Shown in pieces: positions 56,466-64,000 of a stretch of DNA of 64,000 nucleotides (its first letter is position 1; every line of letters begins with the position of its first letter). The stretch spans positions 186,001 to 250,000 of the forward strand of contig NZ_NOXW01000021.1 in the NCBI RefSeq assembly GCF_002251855.1, given 5' to 3'. The position numbers and the translations under genes are program-made. A model generated the notes under the pieces. The model did no database searches and was not told where the DNA came from. It was given only the letters and a program-made list of their open reading frames with translations. This DNA comes from Rhodoferax sp. TH121. Its GTDB lineage: Bacteria; Pseudomonadota; Gammaproteobacteria; Burkholderiales; Burkholderiaceae_C.

Positions 56466-59273
56466 ATGAGCGAAGCCCGTAAAACCCTGCTGCTGGTCGA
56501 TGGTTCCAGCTACCTGTACCGTGCCTTCTTTGCCGGTGGCGAAACCATGAGCATCAAGCTGCCCGATGGCACGGTGCAAAAAACCGGTGCCATCCGCATC
56601 ATGATCAACATGATGAACAGCCTGCGCAAGGAAGTGCCGGCCGACTATGTGGCCTGCGTGTTTGATGCCAAAGGCCCCACGTTCCGCGATGCCATCTACC
56701 CCGAGTACAAGGCCCACCGCGACCCCATGCCCGACGATTTGCGCAGCCAGATAGCCCCCATCCACGAGGTGGTGCGCCACCTGGGTTGGACGGTGTTGGA
56801 CGTACCCGGTGTGGAGGCCGATGACGTGATTGGCACGCTGGCCGTCACGGCGGCGAACCAGGGCATCGAAGTCATCGTGAGCAGTGGTGACAAGGACCTG
56901 GCCCAGCTGGTGAACGAACACATCACTATCATCGACACCATGAACGGCAAGCGCCGCGACCTGGCCGGCGTGCAGGCCGAGTTCGGCATACCCGCACACC
57001 TGATGCTGGACTACCAAAACCTGGTGGGCGATACCGTGGACAACGTGCCTGGTGTGCCCAAGGTGGGGCCCAAGACGGCGGTGAAATGGCTGCTGGAGTA
57101 CGGCTCGCTAGAGGCCGTAGTGGCCAACGCCGACAAGATTGGCGGCGTGGTGGGCGAAAACCTGCGCAAGACGCTGGACTGGCTGCCCACGGGCCGCTCG
57201 CTGCTGAAAATCAAGACAGACTGCGATCTGCACGACTGGTTGCCCGGCCTGCCTGCTATGGATTCGATAGCTATTGGCGCAGAAGATACGGGGGCTTTGG
57301 TCACTTTTTATGAGAAATACGGCTTCAAGGGCTTGGCCAAGGCCCTGGGCGGCGGTGACGCACCGACACCTGCAGCCAAGGCGCCCAAGACTGCCAAAGC
57401 GGCCGCTGCGGCCCCCGGCTTGTTTGACGAACCTACTGACGCTGGGGCCGAACCCGCGCCTCGCAGCAGCAATCTCCATTACGACACGGTGCTGACTTGG
57501 GAGGCTTTTGACGCCTGGCTGGCCAAGCTACAAGCTGCCGAGTTGGTGGCGCTGGACACCGAAACTACCTCGTTGGACGAGATGCGGGCCGAGATCGTCG
57601 GCATCAGCTTCAGCGTCGCGGTCGGCCACGCGGCCTATATTCCCTTGGCCCACCGCTACCCCGATGCGCCAGAGCAGCTCAATCGCGATGAAGTGCTGGC
57701 CAGGCTCAAGCCCTGGCTGGAAAACCCGGCAGCCAGAAAACTGGGCCAGCACATCAAGTATGACCGCCATGTGTTTGCCAACCATGGCATCGAAGTTCAG
57801 GGCTATGTGCACGACACCATGCTGCAAAGCTATGTGCTGGAAGTCCATCAGCCGCATGGCCTGTCCAGCCTGGCTGAACGCCACCTGGGGCGCAGCGGCA
57901 TCAGCTTTGAAGACCTGTGTGGCAAGGGCGCCCACCAGATCAGTTTTGACCAGGTGGTCATTGCCAAGGCGTCGGAGTATTCCTGCGAAGACTCGGACCA
58001 AACCCTGGACGTGCACCTGGCGCTGTGGCCGCAGCTGCAAGCCGATGCCAAGCTGACCTTCATCTACGAACTCGAGATCGCCAGCAGCGAAGCGCTCTAC
58101 CGCATTGAGCGCAATGGCGTGCTGATCGACGCGCCCACGCTGGCGGCGCAGAGCCACGAACTGGGCCAGCGCATTCTGCAGCTGGAGACCGAGGCCTACG
58201 AGATTGCAGGCCAGCCCTTTAATCTGAGCAGCCCCAAGCAGTTGGGCGAAATCTTCTTTGACAAGCTGGGCATGCCCGTAGTCAAAAAGACCGCCACCGG
58301 TGCACGCAGCACCGATGAAGAGGTGCTGGAAAAACTGGCCGAAGACTACCCGCTGCCCGCCAAGCTTTTGGAGCACCGGGGCCTGGCCAAACTCAAGGGC
58401 ACGTACACCGACAAGCTGGCCTTGCTGGCGCTGCCGCGCACCGGCCGCGTGCACACGCACTACGCTCAGGCGGTGGCGGTGACCGGGCGCCTCAGCAGCA
58501 ACGACCCCAACCTGCAAAACATCCCGATCCGCACCCCCGAAGGCCGGCGCGTGCGCGAGGCCTTTGTGGCCGCGCCGGGCTGCGTGATTGCCAGTGCCGA
58601 TTACAGCCAGATCGAGCTGCGCATCATGGCCCACATCAGTGATGACCCGGCCTTGCTCAAAGCCTTCCACGACGGGCTGGACGTGCACCGCGCCACCGCG
58701 GCCGAGGTGTTTGGCGTGCCGGTGGAGCAGGTGAGCAGCGAGCAGCGCCGCTACGCCAAGGTGATCAACTTCGGCCTGATTTATGGCATGAGTGCTTTTG
58801 GCCTGGCGCGCAACTTGGGGATCGACAACACGGCGGCCAAGAACTACATCGCGCGTTACTTCGAGCGTTACCCCGGCGTCAAGAACTACATGGAGTCCAC
58901 CCGCGCACTGGCCAAACAGCAAGGTTACGTGGAAACCGTGTTTGGCCGGCGCTTGCAACTGGCCGGCATCCAGTCTGCCAAGGGGGCGCAGTTGGCGGGT
59001 CTGGAGCGTGCAGCTATCAACGCGCCTATGCAAGGCACGGCCGCTGACCTCATCAAATTGAGCATGGTCAAGGTGCAGCAAGCATTGGATGCGCAAAATA
59101 GGGGCACCAAAATGATCATGCAGGTGCACGACGAACTGGTGTTCGAAGTGCCCGAGGTAGAGATAGACTGGCTCAAAACCGAGATTCCCCGCCTGATGGC
59201 GGGTGTGGCGGCGCTCAAGGTCCCCTTGCTCGCCGAGGTTGGGGTTGGCCCTAATTGGGACCAGGCCCATTAA
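56466..59273 (+). CDS. polA: DNA polymerase I
   Basis: A 935-residue polymerase. The 5' nuclease domain has LLVDGSSYLYRAFFA and VEADDVIGTLA. The 3'-5' exonuclease keeps its acidic residues (VALDTETTSLDEM), so proofreading is likely. The polymerase domain has ADYSQIELRIMAH, KVINFGLIYGMSAFGLAR and QVHDELVFEVPE. An Ala/Pro linker joins the first two, and just before it residues 264-283 (AMDSIAIGAEDTGALVTFYE) match repeat family A copy 11. ATG 56466 is chosen; the upstream ORF is repeat family B. CACAAT is 6 nt before the ATG. Confidence 0.97.
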   Translation: MSEARKTLLLVDGSSYLYRAFFAGGETMSIKLPDGTVQKTGAIRIMINMMNSLRKEVPADYVACVFDAKGPTFRDAIYPEYKAHRDPMPDDLRSQIAPIHEVVRHLGWTVLDVPGVEADDVIGTLAVTAANQGIEVIVSSGDKDLAQLVNEHITIIDTMNGKRRDLAGVQAEFGIPAHLMLDYQNLVGDTVDNVPGVPKVGPKTAVKWLLEYGSLEAVVANADKIGGVVGENLRKTLDWLPTGRSLLKIKTDCDLHDWLPGLPAMDSIAIGAEDTGALVTFYEKYGFKGLAKALGGGDAPTPAAKAPKTAKAAAAAPGLFDEPTDAGAEPAPRSSNLHYDTVLTWEAFDAWLAKLQAAELVALDTETTSLDEMRAEIVGISFSVAVGHAAYIPLAHRYPDAPEQLNRDEVLARLKPWLENPAARKLGQHIKYDRHVFANHGIEVQGYVHDTMLQSYVLEVHQPHGLSSLAERHLGRSGISFEDLCGKGAHQISFDQVVIAKASEYSCEDSDQTLDVHLALWPQLQADAKLTFIYELEIASSEALYRIERNGVLIDAPTLAAQSHELGQRILQLETEAYEIAGQPFNLSSPKQLGEIFFDKLGMPVVKKTATGARSTDEEVLEKLAEDYPLPAKLLEHRGLAKLKGTYTDKLALLALPRTGRVHTHYAQAVAVTGRLSSNDPNLQNIPIRTPEGRRVREAFVAAPGCVIASADYSQIELRIMAHISDDPALLKAFHDGLDVHRATAAEVFGVPVEQVSSEQRRYAKVINFGLIYGMSAFGLARNLGIDNTAAKNYIARYFERYPGVKNYMESTRALAKQQGYVETVFGRRLQLAGIQSAKGAQLAGLERAAINAPMQGTAADLIKLSMVKVQQALDAQNRGTKMIMQVHDELVFEVPEVEIDWLKTEIPRLMAGVAALKVPLLAEVGVGPNWDQAH
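57255..57318 (+). repeat. Dispersed repeat family A, copy 11 (inside polA)
   Basis: GCTATGGATTCGATAGCTAT, TGGCGCAGAAGATACG and GGGGCTTTGGTCAC, then a T-rich end. It is in the same orientation and frame as copies 3 and 9. FYEKYGF at its end is conserved in PolA, so that part may be older coding sequence. Confidence 0.6.
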
Positions 59274-59341
59274 GGTAGACGATGTGTTGGCGGCGCCCAG
59301 CGCCGCACCGATGTGGATAACTAAACTAAAGAGGTCGACGT

Positions 59342-61159
59342 ATGGGACTCAATGGGCTGAAGATTGCCACCAAGTTGTGGGCATTTATCGTGCTGGTCAT
59401 AGTTGGCATTTGTGCAGTGGCCATCGTAGGGCTGCTACGCAGTGCGAACATCTTGGCCGAAGGGCGTGAGAAACAGTCGCAGATGGAGGAGTTGGTGCAA
59501 ATCTCCACCGAGTGGAATGGTTTGACCATGACCAATGCAGCGCGCAACCAGGCCATCATGCTGGCAGAGGGCAATGCGGTGAACGACTCGTTCAAAGAAC
59601 CCATCAATGCGACCTCGGCCCAGATCAGCGAACTGCAGAAGAAAATCGAAGCCATGCCTTTGACCGATGCGGACAAGGCGCAGATGAAGAAAATCGGCGA
59701 CCTGCGCAAGTCAGTGATTGATTTGCGTACCAAGGCCCGCGATGCCAAGACAGCCGGCAATCCGGATGAGGCGCTGCAAATCATGAACGGCCAATACCTG
59801 CCCGCGATGGCAGCCTACATAGGGGCCCAGAAAGAAATGGTGGAGTTGCAGAAGAAGCAACTGAACGAGGCCAAAGAAGAGACAGAGCGCCGCCGCGGTG
59901 CCAACTCAGTGGGCATCATGGTCGGCTTGGCCGTGATAGTGTCAGTGATTTTTGCGGGCACTGCCTGGCTGGTGCGCTCCATTCGCGAACCCCTGGCCCA
60001 GGCGAATGAATTGGCTGCTCGGATCGCACAGGGTGACCTGAGTTCCGTCATCACCACCAACCGGGCTGACGAGTTTGGTTCCTTGCTGGTGTCCCTGCGC
60101 GCCATGAATGAATCTTTGGCCAGCATGGTCTCGCAGGTGCGCAGCAGCACCGACAGCATTGCCATTGCCAGTGCTGAAATTGCCACCGGCAACAATGACC
60201 TCGCGCAGCGTACCGAGCAAACGTCCAGCAATCTGCAGGCCACCGCCTCCAGCATGGACAACCTCACCATTACCGTGCAGCAAAGTGCAGACAACGCCCG
60301 CCAGGCCAGTGCCTTGGCGGCCAGCGCATCCAGCGTGGCGCAGCGTGGCGGCGAGGTGGTGACCCAGGTGGTTAGCACCATGCAGGAGATCGACGCAAGC
60401 AGCAAGAAGATCAACGACATCATCAGCGTGATTGACGGCATTGCCTTCCAGACCAACATCCTGGCGCTCAACGCTGCGGTGGAAGCTGCCCGTGCCGGGG
60501 AACAGGGCCGTGGTTTTGCCGTGGTGGCCAGCGAGGTGCGCAGCCTGGCCGGGCGTTCTGCAGAGGCGGCCAAGGAGATCAAGGGCCTGATTGGCACCTC
60601 GGTCGAGAAAGTGGAGTCTGGCACCAAGCTGGTGACCGATGCGGGCGCCACCATGCAGGAGATTGTCCAAAGCGTGCGCCGCGTGGCGGATGTGATCGGC
60701 GAAATCACGGCGGCAGCCAACGAACAAAGCTCTGGCATTGCCGGTGTGAACCAGGCCATCGGCAACCTGGACCAAATGACGCAGCAAAACGCTGCGTTGG
60801 TGGAGGAAAGTGCTGCGGCCGCAGAAAGCCTGCGCGAGCAGGCCGACCGCATGAAGCAGGCGGTGGCTGTGTTCAAGGTGGGCGCTGTATCCGCGCATGG
60901 GGTGGCATTGGCCGCCGTGCCGGTACGCTCCTCGGTGCCCAAAACACCGCCTTTCAACGGCACGGAGCGCCGCGGGGCCACCGATGCTGGCCCTGCTGCC
61001 CGTGCCGCGGCCCCTCAAGCCGCAGCCAAAGCAACACCCGCGAAGAAGCCAGCACCCTCCACGCCGCCCCCGGTGGTCAACACCACCGCCAAGGTGGTAC
61101 CCCATACATCGACGCGCATTACCCCAGCCGGTGGTGACGACGACTGGGAAACTTTCTGA
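59342..61159 (+). CDS. Methyl-accepting chemotaxis protein
   Basis: A 605-residue receptor. Membrane helices are near 11-32 and 188-211, enclosing a periplasmic helical bundle of about 155 residues (4HB type). HAMP follows ([20 protein letters not shown]), then the coiled signalling domain with hairpin tip [20 protein letters not shown] and [17 protein letters not shown] Pro/Ala tail ends in DDWETF, matching the CheR/CheB tether. GAGGTCGACGT precedes the ATG. The ligand is unknown. Confidence 0.95.
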   Translation: MGLNGLKIATKLWAFIVLVIVGICAVAIVGLLRSANILAEGREKQSQMEELVQISTEWNGLTMTNAARNQAIMLAEGNAVNDSFKEPINATSAQISELQKKIEAMPLTDADKAQMKKIGDLRKSVIDLRTKARDAKTAGNPDEALQIMNGQYLPAMAAYIGAQKEMVELQKKQLNEAKEETERRRGANSVGIMVGLAVIVSVIFAGTAWLVRSIREPLAQANELAARIAQGDLSSVITTNRADEFGSLLVSLRAMNESLASMVSQVRSSTDSIAIASAEIATGNNDLAQRTEQTSSNLQATASSMDNLTITVQQSADNARQASALAASASSVAQRGGEVVTQVVSTMQEIDASSKKINDIISVIDGIAFQTNILALNAAVEAARAGEQGRGFAVVASEVRSLAGRSAEAAKEIKGLIGTSVEKVESGTKLVTDAGATMQEIVQSVRRVADVIGEITAAANEQSSGIAGVNQAIGNLDQMTQQNAALVEESAAAAESLREQADRMKQAVAVFKVGAVSAHGVALAAVPVRSSVPKTPPFNGTERRGATDAGPAARAAAPQAAAKATPAKKPAPSTPPPVVNTTAKVVPHTSTRITPAGGDDDWETF

Positions 61160-61253
61160 TCTGTCCCGGGTCTGCCAAAGACCCGCACACTGCACCCGCT
61201 TTGGGCTTGTGCCTACACTGCGGGCTGCCGTGTTTCAACCCAAGGAGAATGCC

Positions 61254-62156
61254 GTGTTGGATGCTTTGAAGAGTCAAGTCAATTCCCTGCTGCCTGGCAG
61301 CTCCACCGAAGAGGGCGCCACCCGTCGCACCGCGCTGAAGGCCGCGCTGGGCGTGGGCTACGCTGCCACCGCCATGCCCATCATGGCGCAGACCGCGATC
61401 AAGACGCCCACCACCGGGCTGGCTGCAGGCGAAGGCATTTTTGATGTGGATGGCTTTACCGTACCCTTCTATTACGCCGCACCCGAAGGCAAAAAGAACC
61501 TGCCCATCGTGCTGGTGGTGCAAGAGATTTTTGGCGTGCACGAGTACATCGCCGATACCTGCCGCCGCTTTGCCAAGGCCGGTTACCTGGCCATCGCGCC
61601 CGACTTGTTTGCGCGCCAAGGCGATGCCAGCAAGTACACCGACATTGGCAAGCTGATTGCCGAGGTCGTCTCCAAGGTGCCGGACGACCAGGTCATGGGC
61701 GACCTGGATGCCGCAGTGGCCTGGGCTGGCGAGAACGGTGGCAACGTGAAGAAAGTCGCCGTGACGGGCTTCTGCTGGGGTGGTCGCATCACCTGGCTGT
61801 ATGCCGCGCACAGCAAAAACGTCAAGGCCGGCGTGGCCTGGTATGGCCGGCTGGTCGGTGCCAGCAATGCCGTCAACCCCAAACACCCGGTGGAACTGGC
61901 CGCTTCGCTGAAGGCACCAGTGCTGGGCCTGTACGGTGGGCAGGATGGTGGTATCCCGCTGACCACCGTGAACGAAATGAAAGAGGCCTTGGCCGCGGCC
62001 AAGGGCAACGTGGCCGCCAAGGCCTCGGAGTTTGTGGTCTACCCGCAGGCGCCCCACGCCTTCCACGCCGACTACCGCCCCAGCTACCGCAAAGAGGCAG
62101 CTGAGGACGGTTTCCTGCGTGCACTGGCCTGGTTCAAGGCGAAGGGCGTGGCTTGA
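61254..62156 (+). CDS. Exported dienelactone hydrolase family protein
   Basis: A 300-residue alpha/beta hydrolase. The catalytic Cys174 is in TGFCWGGRITW and Glu91 in QEIFGVHEYI; the His is in QAPHAFHADYRP. The N-terminus has TRRTALKAALGVGYAATAMP, a Tat-type signal, so it is probably periplasmic, unlike classical cytoplasmic dienelactone hydrolase. GTG 61254 has AAGGAG 6 nt upstream. The substrate is not known. Its stop overlaps the TTG start of the ZIP gene. Confidence 0.92.
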   Translation: MLDALKSQVNSLLPGSSTEEGATRRTALKAALGVGYAATAMPIMAQTAIKTPTTGLAAGEGIFDVDGFTVPFYYAAPEGKKNLPIVLVVQEIFGVHEYIADTCRRFAKAGYLAIAPDLFARQGDASKYTDIGKLIAEVVSKVPDDQVMGDLDAAVAWAGENGGNVKKVAVTGFCWGGRITWLYAAHSKNVKAGVAWYGRLVGASNAVNPKHPVELAASLKAPVLGLYGGQDGGIPLTTVNEMKEALAAAKGNVAAKASEFVVYPQAPHAFHADYRPSYRKEAAEDGFLRALAWFKAKGVA

Positions 62157-62977
62157 TCCTGCTTGCGATTGTGATGGGCACCTTGGCGGCCGGCATTGGA
62201 AGTGTCTGGTTGGCCGCTGCCCTGAGTTTTGGCGCGCTGGGGCGCTACACCCAGCACATGCTGAGCCTGGCGGCCGGGGCCTTGATGGCCACGGCCTTCA
62301 TGCATTTGCTGCCGGAAGCCTTTGAGAGCCAAGCCGGTGCGCGCGACCTGTTCCTGGTGCTGCTGGTGGGACTGGTTTTCTTCTTTTTGCTGGACAAGGC
62401 CGAGCTCTGGCACCACGGCCACGAGCACCACCACCACGGCGATACGCACACCGAAGATGCCCACGCGCATGCCCATGCGCACCATGGCCACGCCCATACT
62501 CACACGGCGCAGCCCGATCGGCCCATGGCAGGCACCTGGGCTGTGCTGGCCGGTGACAGCGTGCATTGTTTTGGCGACGGGGTGCTGATTGCGTCCGCCT
62601 TCATGGCTGACCTGCGCTTGGGCGTGATTGCCTCTTTGGCCGTGTTGGCCCACGAAGTGCCACACCACATGGGCGACCTGGTGGTGCTGCGGGCGGGTAC
62701 CGCCAGCCGCCGTGCCGCGCTGACCAAAGTGTCCCTGGCCGGTGCGGTCACCGCCATCGGTGGTTTGACCGGATATTGGCTGGTGGAGCAGTTGCAGGAC
62801 TATTTGCCATTTTTCTTGGTCGTGGCTTCCAGCAGCTTCATCTATGTGGCGCTGGCTGATCTGATCCCACAGTTGCAAAAACGTCTGAGTGCCCGCGAAA
62901 CCACCGCCCAGATTGCCTGGTTGATGGCAGGCATTGCGCTTGTCACGGTGGTGAGTGGCTTGGCGCACGCCCACTGA
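62153..62977 (+). CDS. ZIP-family metal transporter
   Basis: A 274-residue transporter with about seven membrane helices. A His-rich loop (HHGHEHHHHGDTHTEDAHAH, residues near 87-106 and more His to 116) lies after helix 3. The metal path includes GDSVHCFGDGVLIASAFMA and VLAHEVPHHMGDLVVL. It probably imports or exports zinc or iron. It starts at TTG 62153, overlapping the previous stop as TTGA, so it is translated with the hydrolase. Confidence 0.92.
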   Translation: MILLAIVMGTLAAGIGSVWLAAALSFGALGRYTQHMLSLAAGALMATAFMHLLPEAFESQAGARDLFLVLLVGLVFFFLLDKAELWHHGHEHHHHGDTHTEDAHAHAHAHHGHAHTHTAQPDRPMAGTWAVLAGDSVHCFGDGVLIASAFMADLRLGVIASLAVLAHEVPHHMGDLVVLRAGTASRRAALTKVSLAGAVTAIGGLTGYWLVEQLQDYLPFFLVVASSSFIYVALADLIPQLQKRLSARETTAQIAWLMAGIALVTVVSGLAHAH

Positions 62978-62987
62978 AGCGGTGGTG

Positions 62988-63380
62988 ATGTGGGAGTGGC
63001 AACTCAGCGAGAGTGAGGTGTCCGATGCGCAGCGGCGGGCCGATAGCGTAACGCTGCATTTCTCTGCCGTGACAGCACGCATTCTCGGTATGCAGGCGGG
63101 GGAGGGACCCTCTGCCTGGGGCTATGCCCAAGGGCTTGTTTTGGATTTGCACCAGGTTCAGGTCGCGCAGTGGGAAGGTTTTGCGGCTGGGCGCATCGCG
63201 CATGGGCGCCTGTTCCAAGCAGGGAAACTGGTCCCATCTCTCCCCGTGCCTGCGCAAGAAAGTGTGGCTAGCGTGTGGGAGCTGCGCTTTGCCAACGGCG
63301 CCCTGCTGGTGCTGGCGGCACAGGCTTGGCAATGCCGCTTTGCAGGCGAGCCGCGTTTCCGTGAGTCCTACGCCTGCTGA
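62988..63380 (+). CDS. Hypothetical protein, 130 aa
   Basis: WEWQLSESEVSDAQRRADSV begins it and VWELRFANGALLVLAAQAWQ near the end is the most hydrophobic part; it has no signal or membrane helix. I do not recognise a domain. ATG 62988 is chosen, 10 bp after the ZIP gene; GTG codons at 62982 and 62985 are alternatives. Its close spacing suggests the same operon. Confidence 0.6.
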   Translation: MWEWQLSESEVSDAQRRADSVTLHFSAVTARILGMQAGEGPSAWGYAQGLVLDLHQVQVAQWEGFAAGRIAHGRLFQAGKLVPSLPVPAQESVASVWELRFANGALLVLAAQAWQCRFAGEPRFRESYAC

Positions 63381-63417
63381 CACCCATAACCCCGTCTTGA
63401 AATGGGTTTCTTGGCTT

Positions 63418-63443
63418 AGTTAAATCAAACGTTTGATTTAACT
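63418..63443. promoter_or_regulatory. 26-bp perfect palindrome, probable TetR operator
   Basis: Each half is AGTTAAATCAAAC or its complement, with no loop. It ends 16 bp before the tetR ATG, next to TATACT (63447-63452), where a bound repressor would block the promoter. Confidence 0.75.
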
Positions 63444-63459
63444 AGCTATACTCCGCGGC

Positions 63460-64000
63460 ATGTCCGCAGTCCCCCATCCTGAACCTGGCTCGTCCGCTAC
63501 CCTGGCCAAACCCTTGCGTAGCGACGGGCAAGAAGCCCGCACCCGCTTACTGGATGCCGCCCTGGTGTTGTTTGCCGACAAAGGCTTTGCCAAAACGTCC
63601 ACACGTGAGATTGCTCTGACTGCCCAGGTCAATGTGGCCTCCATCAGCTATTACTTTGGCGACAAGGCCGGCCTCTACCGCGCGGTATTCACCGACCCAC
63701 GCAGCAACCCCAGTATAGAGCCAGCCAGCATCGACCAGCCCTCGCAAAGCCTGGCAGAGTCTTTGCGCGCGATGCTCAACACCTTCACCGAGCCGATGAA
63801 AAATGGCGTGGCCATGCAAAACTGCATGAAGCTGCACATCCGCGAAATGTTGGAGCCCACCGGCCTGTGGCAGGCCGAAATCGACAACAACATCAAGCCC
63901 GCCCACCTGGCACTGGTGCAGACCCTGTGCCGCCATCTGGGTGTCACACAGCCCGACGACGATGTGCACCGCCTGGCGTTCTCCATTGTCGGGCTGGGCA
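63460..64000 (+). CDS. TetR-family regulator, CecR-like (C-terminus beyond window)
   Basis: 180 visible residues. Helix-turn-helix: LLDAALVLFADKGFAKTSTR, then VNVASISYYFGDKAGLYRAV. The ligand domain (MKNGVAMQNCMKLHIREMLE, PTGLWQAEIDNNIKPAH) fits the CecR/YbiH (DUF1956) type. It probably represses itself through the palindrome, and perhaps a neighbour beyond the window. ATG 63460 is 7 nt after TATACT, with no Shine-Dalgarno, so the mRNA may be leaderless. Confidence 0.92.
   Translation, partial: MSAVPHPEPGSSATLAKPLRSDGQEARTRLLDAALVLFADKGFAKTSTREIALTAQVNVASISYYFGDKAGLYRAVFTDPRSNPSIEPASIDQPSQSLAESLRAMLNTFTEPMKNGVAMQNCMKLHIREMLEPTGLWQAEIDNNIKPAHLALVQTLCRHLGVTQPDDDVHRLAFSIVGLG

Noticed and set aside
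59010..59030. CAGCTATCAACGC in polA as a family A copy
   Set aside because: It encodes the conserved polymerase segment AAINAPMQG and has no other repeat blocks.

Overview
The window is housekeeping chromosome from a GC-rich betaproteobacterium, most likely order Burkholderiales, family Comamonadaceae (a Rhodoferax-like relative). This rests on gene order (leuC-leuD-leuB-asd-fimV-truA-trpF-trpB-trpA, with accD close by; gntR-sdhCDAB-sdhE-gltA facing mdh and acnB; rpsP-rimM-trmD-rplS) and on two short dispersed repeat families that I associate with that family. The genus is inference. I see no rRNA, tRNA, CRISPR array, insertion sequence or prophage.

Layout. 1-2.5 kb: a cut-off lipoprotein gene, a small hypothetical gene, a secreted FecR-domain protein coupled to an OmpA-like lipoprotein, a SUI1/YciH factor and a DUF3820 protein. 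2.4-5.9 kb: rluE, a YgjP-like metalloprotein, lysS and yggT. 5.9-19.9 kb, nearly all leftward: accD, trpA, trpB, trpF, truA, fimV, asd, leuB, leuD, an entericidin-like lipoprotein, leuC and a LysR regulator. A rightward PEP-CTERM gene sits between trpA and accD. 20-31.5 kb is a TCA-cycle block: leftward gntR-sdhC-sdhD-sdhA-sdhB-sdhE-gltA and rightward mdh, a CitE-like lyase, a small exported protein and acnB, diverging from a palindrome-rich control region. 31.5-41.9 kb: phosphate transport (DUF47 protein and Pit), the rpsP operon, a Nudix hydrolase, a CbiB-like protein, rsgA, a pterin dehydratase, a Ste24-like protease and orn. 42-48.6 kb: a DEAD-box RNA helicase, an HIBADH-type oxidoreductase, guaC and uvrD. 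48.6-64 kb: a monooxygenase-fold protein, a membrane Ser/Thr kinase, a PhoX-type phosphatase, TPR and FecR proteins, thrB, polA, a chemoreceptor, a dienelactone hydrolase, a ZIP transporter and a TetR regulator cut by the window end.

The most unusual content is not a single gene. (1) A repeat of about 65 bp occurs at least 11 times. Three sense copies inside TrpF, UvrD and PolA are read in the same frame, and two antisense copies inside a CitE-like lyase and a pterin dehydratase also share a frame, so the repeat appears to have become protein sequence. (2) guaC has a leader with an intrinsic terminator and a mutually exclusive alternative hairpin. (3) asd is preceded by a possible 33-residue leader peptide ending in Ile/Lys/Thr codons, followed by a long hairpin. 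(4) At least eight starts have a -10-like hexamer ending 6-7 nt before the ATG and no Shine-Dalgarno, suggesting leaderless mRNAs. (5) Near-perfect palindromes lie in the accD/PEP-CTERM, gntR/mdh and tetR control regions.
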